Shown piece by piece: positions 8,966 to 17,402 of a stretch of DNA of 48,617 bases (the first letter of the stretch is position 1; the number at the start of each line of letters is the position of its first letter). The stretch spans positions 1-48,617 of the forward strand of contig CAYYYF010000009.1 in the NCBI GenBank assembly GCA_964475945.1. The letters run 5' to 3'. The notes beneath the pieces were generated by a model. The model saw only the letters and a program-made list of their open reading frames with translations, was not told where the DNA came from and did not search any database. A program made the translations under genes and the position numbers. This DNA comes from JBBIQH01 sp964475945. GTDB lineage: Archaea; Thermoproteota; Nitrososphaeria; Nitrososphaerales; Nitrosocaldaceae.

Positions 8966-10045
8966 ATGTGTATGTGGAGGTTATTTAAGCATAATGAGAA
9001 GAGAGATGGTAGCATAAGGCAAGGTATAACTACTTTACCATCTTTACACTTTACATTTATGCTTGAGCCTATGGTAGCATCATGTATATGCTTAGATAAC
9101 CTTGTTTATGCATCAACCCTACAAGGTAATGTGTATGCTATAAATCATAAAAATGCAAGGACAGTATGGATGTATAAATGCTCCAAACCTATAGTATCTA
9201 CTCCAGCAGTAAATGAGAGTATTATTGTATTAGCAACGTTTGATTCATGGTTATATGATAGCAATGATAACTACGTATTTGCTTTAGAGCCATCTACAGG
9301 TAAGGTGTTATGGGAGTCTAAGGTTAGTGGGGATGTATTCTCTTCTCCATGTATAGTTGATGATACCATAGTATTAGGCTCATTGGATCATAGTATATAT
9401 GCATTTGATAGCAAGGGTTCACTGTTATGGAGGTATTGCACATCCGATGAGGTATGGTGCTCTCCAGCCTATGATAGTATAGATAACTGTATAGTTATAG
9501 GATCAGATGATAACAACCTATACTCAATAGAGTTAAAGACAGGGAGTCTTGTATGGATGCAGAGGCTTAACGGTAAGGTTAGATCCTCTACAGCATGCGT
9601 AACAGATGAGCGTATATTCATAGGCACCTACTCTGGCTACATATACTGCTTAAGGAGGAATGATGGTAGCATAATATGGCATAAGTCTATAGGTGCACCT
9701 ATACTATCATCCCCAGCCTACTCCTATCTTAATGGTATGGTATACTTTGGGTGCTCAGATAATCATGTATATGCAATAAATGAGAAGGGTATAGTATGGA
9801 GGTTTAGAACTAATGATAAGGTATGGTCATCCCCATCCTTGGTAGAGGATAGCAGTGCTCTATTCATATGCTCCTTAGACACAAAGATATACTCAATAAA
9901 TATGCTAAAAGGTATACTTAATTGGTCATTCCCTACCATGGGGCCTATAGATGCATCTCCTTGCTTAGCATACTCAAAGATGTTCATAGGTTCTAGGGAT
10001 GGTGTATTATATGCATTCTCTAATGCACCAGATTATATACGCTAA
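8966..10045 (+). CDS. PQQ-like beta-propeller repeat protein, cytoplasmic
   Basis: The protein is built from at least seven copies of a repeat ending in a W-x(n)-SSP pattern, for example GKVLWESKVSGDVFSSPC, GSIIWHKSIGAPILSSPA and GIVWRFRTNDKVWSSPS. This is the outer-strand signature of PQQ/BamB-type propellers. I see no signal peptide or membrane segment, so it should stay in the cytoplasm, unlike most PQQ dehydrogenases, and no enzyme domain accompanies it. The frame stays open back to a TTG at 8879 inside taw1, but the ATG at 8966 (or 8972) is far more plausible. The substrate or partner is unknown; scaffold or ligand-sensing are both possible. Confidence 0.8.
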   Translation: MCMWRLFKHNEKRDGSIRQGITTLPSLHFTFMLEPMVASCICLDNLVYASTLQGNVYAINHKNARTVWMYKCSKPIVSTPAVNESIIVLATFDSWLYDSNDNYVFALEPSTGKVLWESKVSGDVFSSPCIVDDTIVLGSLDHSIYAFDSKGSLLWRYCTSDEVWCSPAYDSIDNCIVIGSDDNNLYSIELKTGSLVWMQRLNGKVRSSTACVTDERIFIGTYSGYIYCLRRNDGSIIWHKSIGAPILSSPAYSYLNGMVYFGCSDNHVYAINEKGIVWRFRTNDKVWSSPSLVEDSSALFICSLDTKIYSINMLKGILNWSFPTMGPIDASPCLAYSKMFIGSRDGVLYAFSNAPDYIR

Positions 10046-10053
10046 CAATTTGA

Positions 10054-10063
10054 TTTTTATATA
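10054..10063 (+). promoter_or_regulatory. TATA box for the amidotransferase gene
   Basis: TTTTTATATA is centred about 25 bases before a TTG at 10084 but only about 11 before the ATG at 10069. Standard archaeal spacing would put the transcript start near 10084, so the TTG may be the real leaderless start. Confidence 0.5.
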
Positions 10064-10068
10064 TCTGC

Positions 10069-10803
10069 ATGTATTATTATGTATTGCAGAGAAGGATACT
10101 AACCATACAGAATATAGAGTGTGAGCATCTAGGAGTATTAAAGGGGTTATTTGAGCAGGATGGGTTCTCCATAGATACCTTCATAGCTGGTAAGGAGAAG
10201 TTACCTGAATCACTACAGGGTTACAGTGCACTAATAGTATTAGGAGGACCAGCCTCTGCCAATGATGCATATGAGCATCTACGTGAAGAGGAGAGGCTCA
10301 TACTTCAAGCAGTTAACTCTAACATACCTATGCTTGGTATCTGCCTAGGCTCCCAGTTACTTGCAAAGGCTGTAAATGGTAGAGTCTACAAGGGAAGTAT
10401 TAAAGAGATTGGTTGGTATACGGTTAACATAACTGAGCATGGTCTAAGAACAATCTTTAGAGGCTTGGATGATAGGCTTCTAGTATTCCAATGGCATGGC
10501 GAAACTTATGATCTTCCAGATAATGCTAACATCTTTAGGTTAGCATACTCTAGCAACTACAGTAATCAAGCCTTTATTGCTAACAGCAGTGCTATAGGCT
10601 TGCAGTTCCATGTAGAGGTTGATGAGCGTATGATACAGGAGTGGCTTGAGGAGTATTCATATGAATTAGACTCTAGCATGAAGGATGCAATACTTAATGG
10701 GGTTAAACATAAGCAGAGTATGTTAGAACATACTGCTAGAGTTGTTTACAGGAACTTTACCAATCTGATAAGTTTATATAAATATAAGGGTAACTTGCCT
10801 TGA
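10069..10803 (+). CDS. Class I glutamine amidotransferase (GMP synthase-like)
   Basis: This is a stand-alone glutaminase-fold protein of the GATase1 family. The nucleophile elbow LGICLGSQLLA has Cys92, and the partner residues are His181 and Glu183 in GLQFHVEVDE, so the triad is complete. An oxyanion segment VLGGPASAND is also present. It lacks the synthetase half of GuaA and resembles the free YfeJ/GuaA-like amidotransferases whose acceptor is often unknown. It ends six bases before the acyl-CoA ligase and is probably co-transcribed with it. The start is uncertain: ATG 10069 is annotated, but promoter spacing favours TTG 10084 (239 aa). Confidence 0.85.
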   Translation: MYYYVLQRRILTIQNIECEHLGVLKGLFEQDGFSIDTFIAGKEKLPESLQGYSALIVLGGPASANDAYEHLREEERLILQAVNSNIPMLGICLGSQLLAKAVNGRVYKGSIKEIGWYTVNITEHGLRTIFRGLDDRLLVFQWHGETYDLPDNANIFRLAYSSNYSNQAFIANSSAIGLQFHVEVDERMIQEWLEEYSYELDSSMKDAILNGVKHKQSMLEHTARVVYRNFTNLISLYKYKGNLP

Positions 10804-10809
10804 TGTAAG

Positions 10810-12906
10810 ATGAGTATAGTAGAGCAGGTTGTAAAGGATGTAATGGCAAATAAGCATAAGGTGATAACAGAGGAGCAGGCAAAGCAGATACTAGAGTCTT
10901 ATGGAATAAGAGTTCCTCCATACTCCTTGGTTACGAGTGAGGAAGAGGCTGTCAGAGAGGCCAATAGGATAGGGTTCCCTCTCGTTATGAAGGTAGTCTC
11001 TCCAGAGATTCTGCATAAGACAGATGTTGGAGGGGTTAAGGTTGGTATAAAGAATGAGCAGGAGGTTAGGGAGGCATTTAGGAGCATCAACAGACTAGCA
11101 GAGAGGTATGATGTTAAAGGTATACTGCTTGAGAAGATGGTACCTCAAGGCATAGAGCTTATAGTAGGTCTGCAGTATGATGGGCAGTTTGGGCCAGTTA
11201 TAATGGTAGGCTTGGGAGGTATATTTACAGAAGTTTACAGAGACGTATCATTCAGGATGCTCCCTATAAGCAAGCAGGATGCACTTGATATGCTCAACGA
11301 GTTGAATGGCAAGAAGGTATTGGAAGGATTTAGGGGCTCACAACCAGTAAACAAGGATATGCTTGCAGAGGCTCTGGTAAATATAGGCAAGTTAGGTATA
11401 GATATGGCTGCATACTACGATAGTGTAGACTTTAACCCAATAGTAGTATACCCAGAGGATTATGCTGTAGTTGACGCAAAGATAATACTAAGGGAGAAGC
11501 CACTGGATAACCCAATATCAATCGCTGAGCCTAATATAAGGCACATGGAGAAGTTCTTCTACCCTAGATCTGTTGCTGTAGTTGGTGCATCAGCAACACC
11601 AGGCAAGGTAGGATACTCTGTGCTAGATAGTATAGCAAAGCATGATTTCAAGGGAGAGGTTTACCCTATAAACCCTACTAGGAGCGAGATAATGGGGTTG
11701 AAGGCATACAAGTCACTAGACATAGGTAAACCTGTTGATCTTGTTGTTGTTGTAGTTGACGTTCTACAGACCCCAGCGATAATGGAGCAGGCAGCAAGGT
11801 TAGGTATACATAATATACTTATAATCTCTGGTGGAGGCAAAGAGCTTGGAGGGGAGAGAGCTGAGGCTGAGAGGAGGATAAAGGAGTTAGCAGAGAAGTA
11901 TGATATGAGGGTTATAGGACCAAACTGCATAGGTATGTTTAATGCACAGAATAGACTTGATGCTGCATTCCAAGGTCATGTTAGGATGATAAGACCTCCT
12001 CTAGGTCCAATATCTTTCCTAACCCAGAGCGGCACAATAGGGATAAGCTTCATGGAGAGTGCAGAATCATTTGGTATGAGTAAGATGATAAGCTATGGTA
12101 ATAGGGCAGATGTGGATGAGGCTGATATGATATGGTACCTTGCACATGATCCGAATACTAAGGTTATAGGCTTGTATGTTGAGGGTTTTGGTGATGGTAG
12201 AAAGTTTGCTAATACAGCAAAGAGAGTAATAAAAGAGTTTGGTAAGCCAATAGTAATATGGAAGAGTGGTAGAACACAAAAGGGTGCAAAGCAGGCAGTA
12301 TCCCATACTGGATCTATGGGAGGGAGTTATGCTGTAGTTAAGGGTGCATTGAAGCAGGCAGGGGTTATACTTGTAGATAGTTACCAAGAGTTAGTATGCA
12401 CATTAAAGGCATTGGCATGGCAACCAGCAGCAAAGGGTAATAGGGTAGCATTAGTATCCAATGGTATAGGTCCTGTTATATCTGCAATAGACCACTTTGA
12501 GAGGCTTGGCTTGGAGGTAGCACAGATAAGTGAGTCTACCCTAAAGGCATTCAAGGAACATTACCCACCAACGTTTGTTATAGGGAATCCAATGGATGTA
12601 ACAGGTTCTGCTACATCTAGCGATTACAAATTTGCGATAGAGAGGTTCATGGAAGATCCTAACGTTGATATAATAATGCCATGGTTCGTCTTCCAAGATG
12701 ATCCATTGGATGAGGGTATAGTTGATGTATTAGCAGAGCTGAATAAAGAGAAGAGGAAGCCTATACTTGCAGGTGCTATAGGAGGACCATATACAGCAAA
12801 GATGGTTAAGGCTATAGAGAGTAAGGGTATACCATTCTACAACGAGATAATCCCGTGGGTAAGGGCTGCAGCAGCACTGGTAGAGTGGGGTAGGGTAAAG
12901 GGTTAA
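10810..12906 (+). CDS. ADP-forming acyl-CoA ligase (fused alpha/beta)
   Basis: This is an NDP-forming acyl-CoA synthetase that couples an organic acid and CoA to ATP hydrolysis, giving acyl-CoA, ADP and phosphate. The 698-aa chain has the ATP-grasp half first (residues 1 to about 225, with PLVMKVVSPEILHKTD), then a CoA-binding Rossmann domain (PRSVAVVGASATPGKVGYS, near 255), then the ligase domain. His499 in SHTGSMGG is the likely phospho-His. This order matches the thaumarchaeal enzymes assigned to 3-hydroxypropionate or 4-hydroxybutyrate activation in the energy-efficient hydroxypropionate/hydroxybutyrate CO2-fixation cycle. Which substrate it uses cannot be told from sequence here; acetate is the alternative. 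Confidence 0.9.
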   Translation: MSIVEQVVKDVMANKHKVITEEQAKQILESYGIRVPPYSLVTSEEEAVREANRIGFPLVMKVVSPEILHKTDVGGVKVGIKNEQEVREAFRSINRLAERYDVKGILLEKMVPQGIELIVGLQYDGQFGPVIMVGLGGIFTEVYRDVSFRMLPISKQDALDMLNELNGKKVLEGFRGSQPVNKDMLAEALVNIGKLGIDMAAYYDSVDFNPIVVYPEDYAVVDAKIILREKPLDNPISIAEPNIRHMEKFFYPRSVAVVGASATPGKVGYSVLDSIAKHDFKGEVYPINPTRSEIMGLKAYKSLDIGKPVDLVVVVVDVLQTPAIMEQAARLGIHNILIISGGGKELGGERAEAERRIKELAEKYDMRVIGPNCIGMFNAQNRLDAAFQGHVRMIRPPLGPISFLTQSGTIGISFMESAESFGMSKMISYGNRADVDEADMIWYLAHDPNTKVIGLYVEGFGDGRKFANTAKRVIKEFGKPIVIWKSGRTQKGAKQAVSHTGSMGGSYAVVKGALKQAGVILVDSYQELVCTLKALAWQPAAKGNRVALVSNGIGPVISAIDHFERLGLEVAQISESTLKAFKEHYPPTFVIGNPMDVTGSATSSDYKFAIERFMEDPNVDIIMPWFVFQDDPLDEGIVDVLAELNKEKRKPILAGAIGGPYTAKMVKAIESKGIPFYNEIIPWVRAAAALVEWGRVKG

Positions 12907-12916
12907 CACTTAAATT

Positions 12917-12934
12917 ATTTATTTTTAAATAAAT
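12917..12934 (+). terminator. AT-rich hairpin after the acyl-CoA ligase
   Basis: ATTTATTT and AAATAAAT form a perfect eight-base inverted repeat with a two-base centre, eleven bases after the ligase stop. A T-rich tract is part of the left arm. It may act in termination, though archaeal terminators usually need only T tracts. Confidence 0.35.
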
Positions 12935-12979
12935 AAAAGAATAAGGTATATTACTAAGGCTGGTTTAATATTCCTAACC

Positions 12980-13402
12980 ATGGATGATGCTATATATGAA
13001 ACATTATTGAATAGATTGTATAGCAAGATACAACCCATAGATAACAAGAAGGTATTCAGATTAGACCTCCCAGAGCCAGATGTTGTATGGGTTGGTAATA
13101 GAACCGTATTAAGGAACTTTGATGATTACCCAAAGCTACTAAGGAGGGATCCAGCGAAGATGCTTCTATTCTTAGCAAAAGAGTTAGGTTCATCCGCAAA
13201 TATAGTGAATGAGAAGGCATTCTTCATAGGTAAGTGGGAGCAGGATATATTCAAGACACTCATACAGAGGTATCTACAGGAGTATGTGATATGCCCTATA
13301 TGCGGCTCTCCAGATACCAAGGTTGAGAAGGTAAAGAGGTTAGCATTCCTAGTATGCGAAGCATGTGGTGCAAAGTCCTCTCTTAAAGGCAGGTTTGTGT
13401 AA
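12980..13402 (+). CDS. eif2b: Translation initiation factor aIF2 subunit beta
   Basis: This subunit of the heterotrimer delivers initiator Met-tRNA to the small ribosomal subunit. The 140-aa protein has an N-terminal helix for binding the gamma subunit, a central alpha/beta domain (RTVLRNF to GKWEQD) and a C-terminal zinc ribbon with C105, C108, C126 and C129. Length and domain order match archaeal aIF2beta. It leads a rightward run of closely spaced genes including DUF424, aIF1A, Rio1 and the KH protein, a group conserved in many archaea. The start ATG is well placed after an AT-rich spacer. Confidence 0.95.
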   Translation: MDDAIYETLLNRLYSKIQPIDNKKVFRLDLPEPDVVWVGNRTVLRNFDDYPKLLRRDPAKMLLFLAKELGSSANIVNEKAFFIGKWEQDIFKTLIQRYLQEYVICPICGSPDTKVEKVKRLAFLVCEACGAKSSLKGRFV

Positions 13403-13424
13403 CAGTAAATAATCTAGGAAGGAT

Positions 13425-13733
13425 ATGAGTAACTTCTACTCGAGAAGTATAAACTATGAGGGTTCATTGATGATAAACATATGTGATGCTGATCTTATAG
13501 ATAGTATAATAAGAGAAGGTGATCTTGAGATAGTTATAAGCAAGGATTACTTTAATGAGTGTATAGATGAGCATGATGCTATAAGGCTACTGCATAGATG
13601 CTCAATAGCAAACCTAGTAGGCAGGGGTATAGTAGGCAAGGCACTTGAACTAAGGCTAGCCTCACCATACAGTGTAAGGTATATTGCAGGAGTACCATTC
13701 TTGATGATATTTAAATTTGTTAATAATTACTGA
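13425..13733 (+). CDS. DUF424 family protein
   Basis: The chain matches the small archaeal DUF424 family: an N-terminal MINICDADLIDSIIREGDL segment, then an acidic helix, then the hallmark ANLVGRGIVGKALELRL and YIAGVPFLMIF. The function is unknown. The family recurs beside aIF2beta and other translation genes, which suggests a role in translation or RNA handling. The frame opens at 13425, but an ATG at 13470 (start of MINICDAD) aligns better with the family N-terminus and is an alternative start. Its end overlaps the upstream open frame of aIF1A, not that gene's likely start. Confidence 0.8.
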   Translation: MSNFYSRSINYEGSLMINICDADLIDSIIREGDLEIVISKDYFNECIDEHDAIRLLHRCSIANLVGRGIVGKALELRLASPYSVRYIAGVPFLMIFKFVNNY

Positions 13734-13776
13734 TATTTTTAGAAATACTAATATGTATTACTTGCTTAGTATAAGC

Positions 13777-14088
13777 ATGGGTAAGAGAAAGGTACTAAGT
13801 GAAGCAGAGTTAAAGGAGTTGGTATTACCAGCAGAGGGTGAGATACTCGGTAGGGTTATAAAACTACTTGGTAGCGATCATATACTTGTAAAATGTGTTG
13901 ATGGTAAGAATAGAATAGCAAGGATAAGGGGTAAACTGAAGAGGAAGATATGGGTAAGGGATAACGATGTTGTATTATTGGCACCCTGGGACTTTAAGAG
14001 CGACGAGAGGGCTGATATAGTATGGAGGTATACGCTTGCTCAAGTAGATTGGTTAAAGGCAAATGGTTACCTACCCCAAGACTTTTAA
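13777..14088 (+). CDS. eif1a: Translation initiation factor aIF1A
   Basis: This is an OB-fold factor that binds the ribosomal A site and helps start-codon selection. From ATG 13777 the protein starts MGKRKVLSEAELKELVLP and carries the S1-like core GEILGRVIKLLGSDHILVKC, then GKNRIARIRGKLKRKIWVR and VVLLAPWDF, all diagnostic. The frame is open from 13717, but the upstream part (with an ATG at 13753) does not resemble the family, so I chose 13777 (103 aa). It is followed by the Rio1 gene after nine bases, as in many archaeal genomes. Confidence 0.95.
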   Translation: MGKRKVLSEAELKELVLPAEGEILGRVIKLLGSDHILVKCVDGKNRIARIRGKLKRKIWVRDNDVVLLAPWDFKSDERADIVWRYTLAQVDWLKANGYLPQDF

Positions 14089-14097
14089 CCGATAGGT

Positions 14098-14880
14098 ATG
14101 AGTTATGATGAAAAGATAGATAAGAAGATACTAAGTAGACTAATAAGGATAGATAGGGAGCAGAGGATAAAGCGTAAGGATGAGTCACTTATCAAGGTTA
14201 AGGAGGAGGTATTCGATGCAAAGACTCTATTAACACTCTACTCGCTAATGAATGCACGTTACCTTAGTCATCTGAACGGTGTAGTGGCAAGTGGCAAGGA
14301 GTCTAGGATATACTGGGGTATAGCAATGGATGGTAGCAGTGTAGCAGTTAAGATATACCTTGTTGCTACAGCTGAGTTTAGGCATAGGTTAGAGTATATA
14401 GTTGGTGATCCTAGATTCAAGAGGGTTAAGAAAGGTATGAGCAATATAGTTACACTATGGGCTAGAAAGGAGTTCAAGAACCTGCATAGGGCATACAATG
14501 CATCTGTAAGGGTACCAAGGCCTATACATGTTAAGGGTAATATACTACTCATGGAGTTCATAGGGGATGATGGGATACCAGCACCAACGCTTAACCACTG
14601 TAAGGCGAGCAGAGAGCATTACATACAGGTTATAGACTCCATAAAGAGGTTATATATAGATGCTGAATTGGTCCATGCAGATCTCTCAGAGTATAATATA
14701 TTCTTGCATAATGATAGCATTGTGATATTCGACTTTGGCTCGGCTGTAGATATAAGGCATCCTAATGCTCATCTCTTCCTAGAGAGGGATATAGCAAATG
14801 TTAATAGGTTCTTCAGCAAGCAAGGGATCGAGGTTTACGAGCCGAGTAGTATCATCAATGAGATAGAGGGTTATAAATAG
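14098..14880 (+). CDS. rio1: RIO-type kinase Rio1
   Basis: This atypical Ser/Thr kinase/ATPase is tied to late 30S subunit maturation. It shows the RIO start GVVASGKESRIYWG (flexible P-loop), the ATP-anchoring lysine in VAVKIYLV, the hinge MEFIGDDG, catalytic HADLSEYN and the metal-binding DFGSAV. The Rio1-specific HPNAHLFLERDIANVNRFF follows. Most Rio1 proteins have a D-x-x-Q-x-V pattern at the metal loop, whereas this one reads DFGSAV, a mild divergence that keeps the Asp. It sits between aIF1A and the Dim2-like KH gene, its usual ribosome-biogenesis partner. Length 260 aa is typical. Confidence 0.93.
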   Translation: MSYDEKIDKKILSRLIRIDREQRIKRKDESLIKVKEEVFDAKTLLTLYSLMNARYLSHLNGVVASGKESRIYWGIAMDGSSVAVKIYLVATAEFRHRLEYIVGDPRFKRVKKGMSNIVTLWARKEFKNLHRAYNASVRVPRPIHVKGNILLMEFIGDDGIPAPTLNHCKASREHYIQVIDSIKRLYIDAELVHADLSEYNIFLHNDSIVIFDFGSAVDIRHPNAHLFLERDIANVNRFFSKQGIEVYEPSSIINEIEGYK

Positions 14881-14911
14881 GAGATTAAATATTAAAGGTG
14901 TAAAAATAGAG

Positions 14912-15499
14912 ATGAGCTTCCATGTTATAAAGATCCCAAAGGATAGGATAGGAGTGCTTATAGGTAAGGGAGGGAAGGTTAAGGAGATGATAGAAAAGGA
15001 GTTGAATGTAAGGCTAGATATAGATGGGGAGAGTGGGGATGTTAGGGTTAGCATGGATCCCAATGCTAGTGTAGAGGATATAAAGATCTTTAAGGCTATA
15101 GAGTTCATAAACGCTATAGCAAGGGGTTTCTCTCCTGAGAGGGCTAAGAGGCTGCTTGAGTATAATAGCTATGGGGTAAGCAATATTATGCTTAACGTCA
15201 TAGATATAAAGGATTACGTTGGTAAATCTCATAACTCGCTCGAGAGGGTTAAGGGTAGGATAATAGGTAAGGATGGTAAGGCTAGAAGGATACTAGAGGA
15301 GTTAACAGATACCTACATATCAGTATATGGGCATTATGTAAGCATAATAGGCAAACCAGAGGATGTAAAGCTTGCAAGCGATGCTCTGATGATGCTTATA
15401 ACAGGTAGCATGCACTCAACAGTATACAATATGTTAGAGAGGGCAAGGAGAAGGGCTAAGTTAGAGAGACTAAAGCTATGGGAGGATAGGTATGAGTAA
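14912..15499 (+). CDS. KH-domain rRNA processing protein, Dim2/Pno1-like
   Basis: This is a two-KH-domain protein of the archaeal Dim2 family, which binds the 3' end of 16S rRNA during 30S assembly and works with Rio1 and Nob1. The first KH domain has GVLIGKGGKVKEMIEKEL near residue 20. The second has RIIGKDGKARRILEELT near residue 115; both keep the GxxG loop. A basic C-terminal helix (ERARRRAKLERLKLW) follows. The start ATG lies 31 bases after rio1. The last codons overlap the start of top6B by eight bases, which suggests coupled translation. Confidence 0.9.
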   Translation: MSFHVIKIPKDRIGVLIGKGGKVKEMIEKELNVRLDIDGESGDVRVSMDPNASVEDIKIFKAIEFINAIARGFSPERAKRLLEYNSYGVSNIMLNVIDIKDYVGKSHNSLERVKGRIIGKDGKARRILEELTDTYISVYGHYVSIIGKPEDVKLASDALMMLITGSMHSTVYNMLERARRRAKLERLKLWEDRYE

Positions 15500-17402
15500 G
15501 AGTAAGCAGAATGCAGATCCATTGATAAACACATTCTCTGAGATAAGCCCCTCTGAGTTCTTCTACAGGAATAGAGACCTTGCTGGGTTCACAAACTCAA
15601 GTAGGGCATTATACATGACTATTAGAGAGCTAGTTGAGAACTCCCTTGATGCATGTGATCTAGCAGGTATACTACCAGAGATAAGCATATCTATAAAGGC
15701 AGTTGATGTCTACGCCCCAGATCCAAGGCAGTATACTGTTACAGTAAAGGATAACGGTCCTGGTATAGAGCCAGAGCATGTACCATTAGCCTTTGGTAAG
15801 GTACTCTATGGTACAAAGTTCACATTAAGGCAGAGTAGGGGTATGTTTGGCTTGGGCGCTACCATGGCTATACTCTATGGTCAGATAACAACCAATAGAC
15901 CATCTATAGTAAGGAGTATAAGGGATGGTATTGTATATGAGTATACCCTTATGCTTGATATCCATGCCAACAAACCTGTAATAGTAGATAAGAGTATCTA
16001 CAATAATACACATAAACATGGTTTAGAGGTAAGCATAACCCTACTTGGAGACTATCAGAAGGCTCAACAGAAGATAAGGGATTACATAGTGCAGAGTGCA
16101 CTTATAACACCATATGCAGATATACTCTTTGAGGAGCCCAATGGTAGCATACTAACCTTTAAGAGGATCATGGATAAGATGCCATCTCCACCAACAGAGG
16201 TTATGCCCCATCCTGCAGGTATAGATGTTGAGACCCTTAAGAGGTTGATAATGAAGGATCTAGGTATGGTAGCAGTAGCACAGAAGGAGAAGGTTATAAG
16301 AGATCTAGGTATTAAGGATGGTAATAGTGATATAATTAGTGTTGCAAAGGCTAGATGGGATAACTTGAGCAGTAGTGTAAAGACAGCAGTATCACTTGCT
16401 TTTATGCTTAACATCTCTTTAGATGATCTAGATAAGGTAAGGATATACAGGATAGATGCCTTAAAGGAGGAGATATATTATGTTACTCTATTAAGCAATG
16501 AATCCCATGTAGTAAAGATTGATAATATAGAGCCATTCAGAACCCATATACTATCTATAGCAAAGGGTGATAGGCTTGATGTTTTCTTGGCAAGGAACTT
16601 CCAGAGGGTAGGTTTAAGCATAGCAAGGAGGTTCCTGGAATTTGCTGGTTTAGATTCTAGCAAGAGCATAGGGATGCTAAGTAATGATGATATAGTTAGG
16701 TTGGTTGATGCGATGCACAGATACTCTGGCTTCTTGCCACCAGATGCTACATGTCTATCTCCTATAGGAGAGGAGGCTTTAGAGTCTAGCATAAGGAGCA
16801 TGTTCAAACCAGAGTTTGTGGCAGTTGTGCAAAGGCCAGCAAGTGCATACTCTGGTTTCCCTTTCATAGTGGAGGCTGGGTTGGCATATGGTGGTGAGAT
16901 CACTAACAAGGGCTTAAGGCTCTACAGGTTTGCTAACAAGATACCATTGCTATACGATGAGGGTAGCGATGTTGTATGGAAGGTTATAGATGATATAGAC
17001 TGGAGGAGGTATAAGATAAGCATAGAGGATATGCCCATAATAGTTGTAACTCATATATACTCAACTAGGATACCATACAAGACGGTAGGTAAGGAGTATG
17101 TAGCAGATAGACCAGAGATAGAGTATGAGTTCAAGAATGCATTGCGCTACCTTGCAAGGAGGTTATCTGTATACCTGAGCAAGAAGGGTAACATTGCAAT
17201 GGCTAGGAAGAGGCTTGGTTTATACTCAAAGTATCTACCATTGCTTGCAAGGTTTGCAAAGGAGTTAAGCAGAGAGGATAGGGAGCCTAGGTATAAGGCA
17301 CTGTTAAGGTTAGGGGAGCAGTATGAGCAGTATGAGGTTACAAATGCAGATACAGATGTAAATGTAGATGCAGATGTAGATGATGGTGATAACCATGGTT
17401 AG
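15492..17402 (+). CDS. top6B: DNA topoisomerase VI subunit B
   Basis: This is the ATPase subunit of the type IIB topoisomerase that relaxes and decatenates DNA. The GHKL fold is intact: ELVENSLDACD with Asn50, KDNGPGIEPEHV, and RGMFGLGATMAILYGQ. The H2TH and transducer domains follow, and the size (636 aa) is slightly above normal. The C-terminus ends in an acidic run of alternating Asp, Val and Asn encoded by near-repeats around 17350-17390, which look like a recent expansion. It overlaps the KH gene by eight bases and top6A by eight (from the 17395 start), so A and B are co-expressed. Confidence 0.96.
   Translation: MSKSKQNADPLINTFSEISPSEFFYRNRDLAGFTNSSRALYMTIRELVENSLDACDLAGILPEISISIKAVDVYAPDPRQYTVTVKDNGPGIEPEHVPLAFGKVLYGTKFTLRQSRGMFGLGATMAILYGQITTNRPSIVRSIRDGIVYEYTLMLDIHANKPVIVDKSIYNNTHKHGLEVSITLLGDYQKAQQKIRDYIVQSALITPYADILFEEPNGSILTFKRIMDKMPSPPTEVMPHPAGIDVETLKRLIMKDLGMVAVAQKEKVIRDLGIKDGNSDIISVAKARWDNLSSSVKTAVSLAFMLNISLDDLDKVRIYRIDALKEEIYYVTLLSNESHVVKIDNIEPFRTHILSIAKGDRLDVFLARNFQRVGLSIARRFLEFAGLDSSKSIGMLSNDDIVRLVDAMHRYSGFLPPDATCLSPIGEEALESSIRSMFKPEFVAVVQRPASAYSGFPFIVEAGLAYGGEITNKGLRLYRFANKIPLLYDEGSDVVWKVIDDIDWRRYKISIEDMPIIVVTHIYSTRIPYKTVGKEYVADRPEIEYEFKNALRYLARRLSVYLSKKGNIAMARKRLGLYSKYLPLLARFAKELSREDREPRYKALLRLGEQYEQYEVTNADTDVNVDADVDDGDNHG

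Noticed and set aside
12067..12387. 106-codon minus-strand frame within the acyl-CoA ligase gene
   Set aside because: Antisense shadow of a well-conserved enzyme with no domain of its own.
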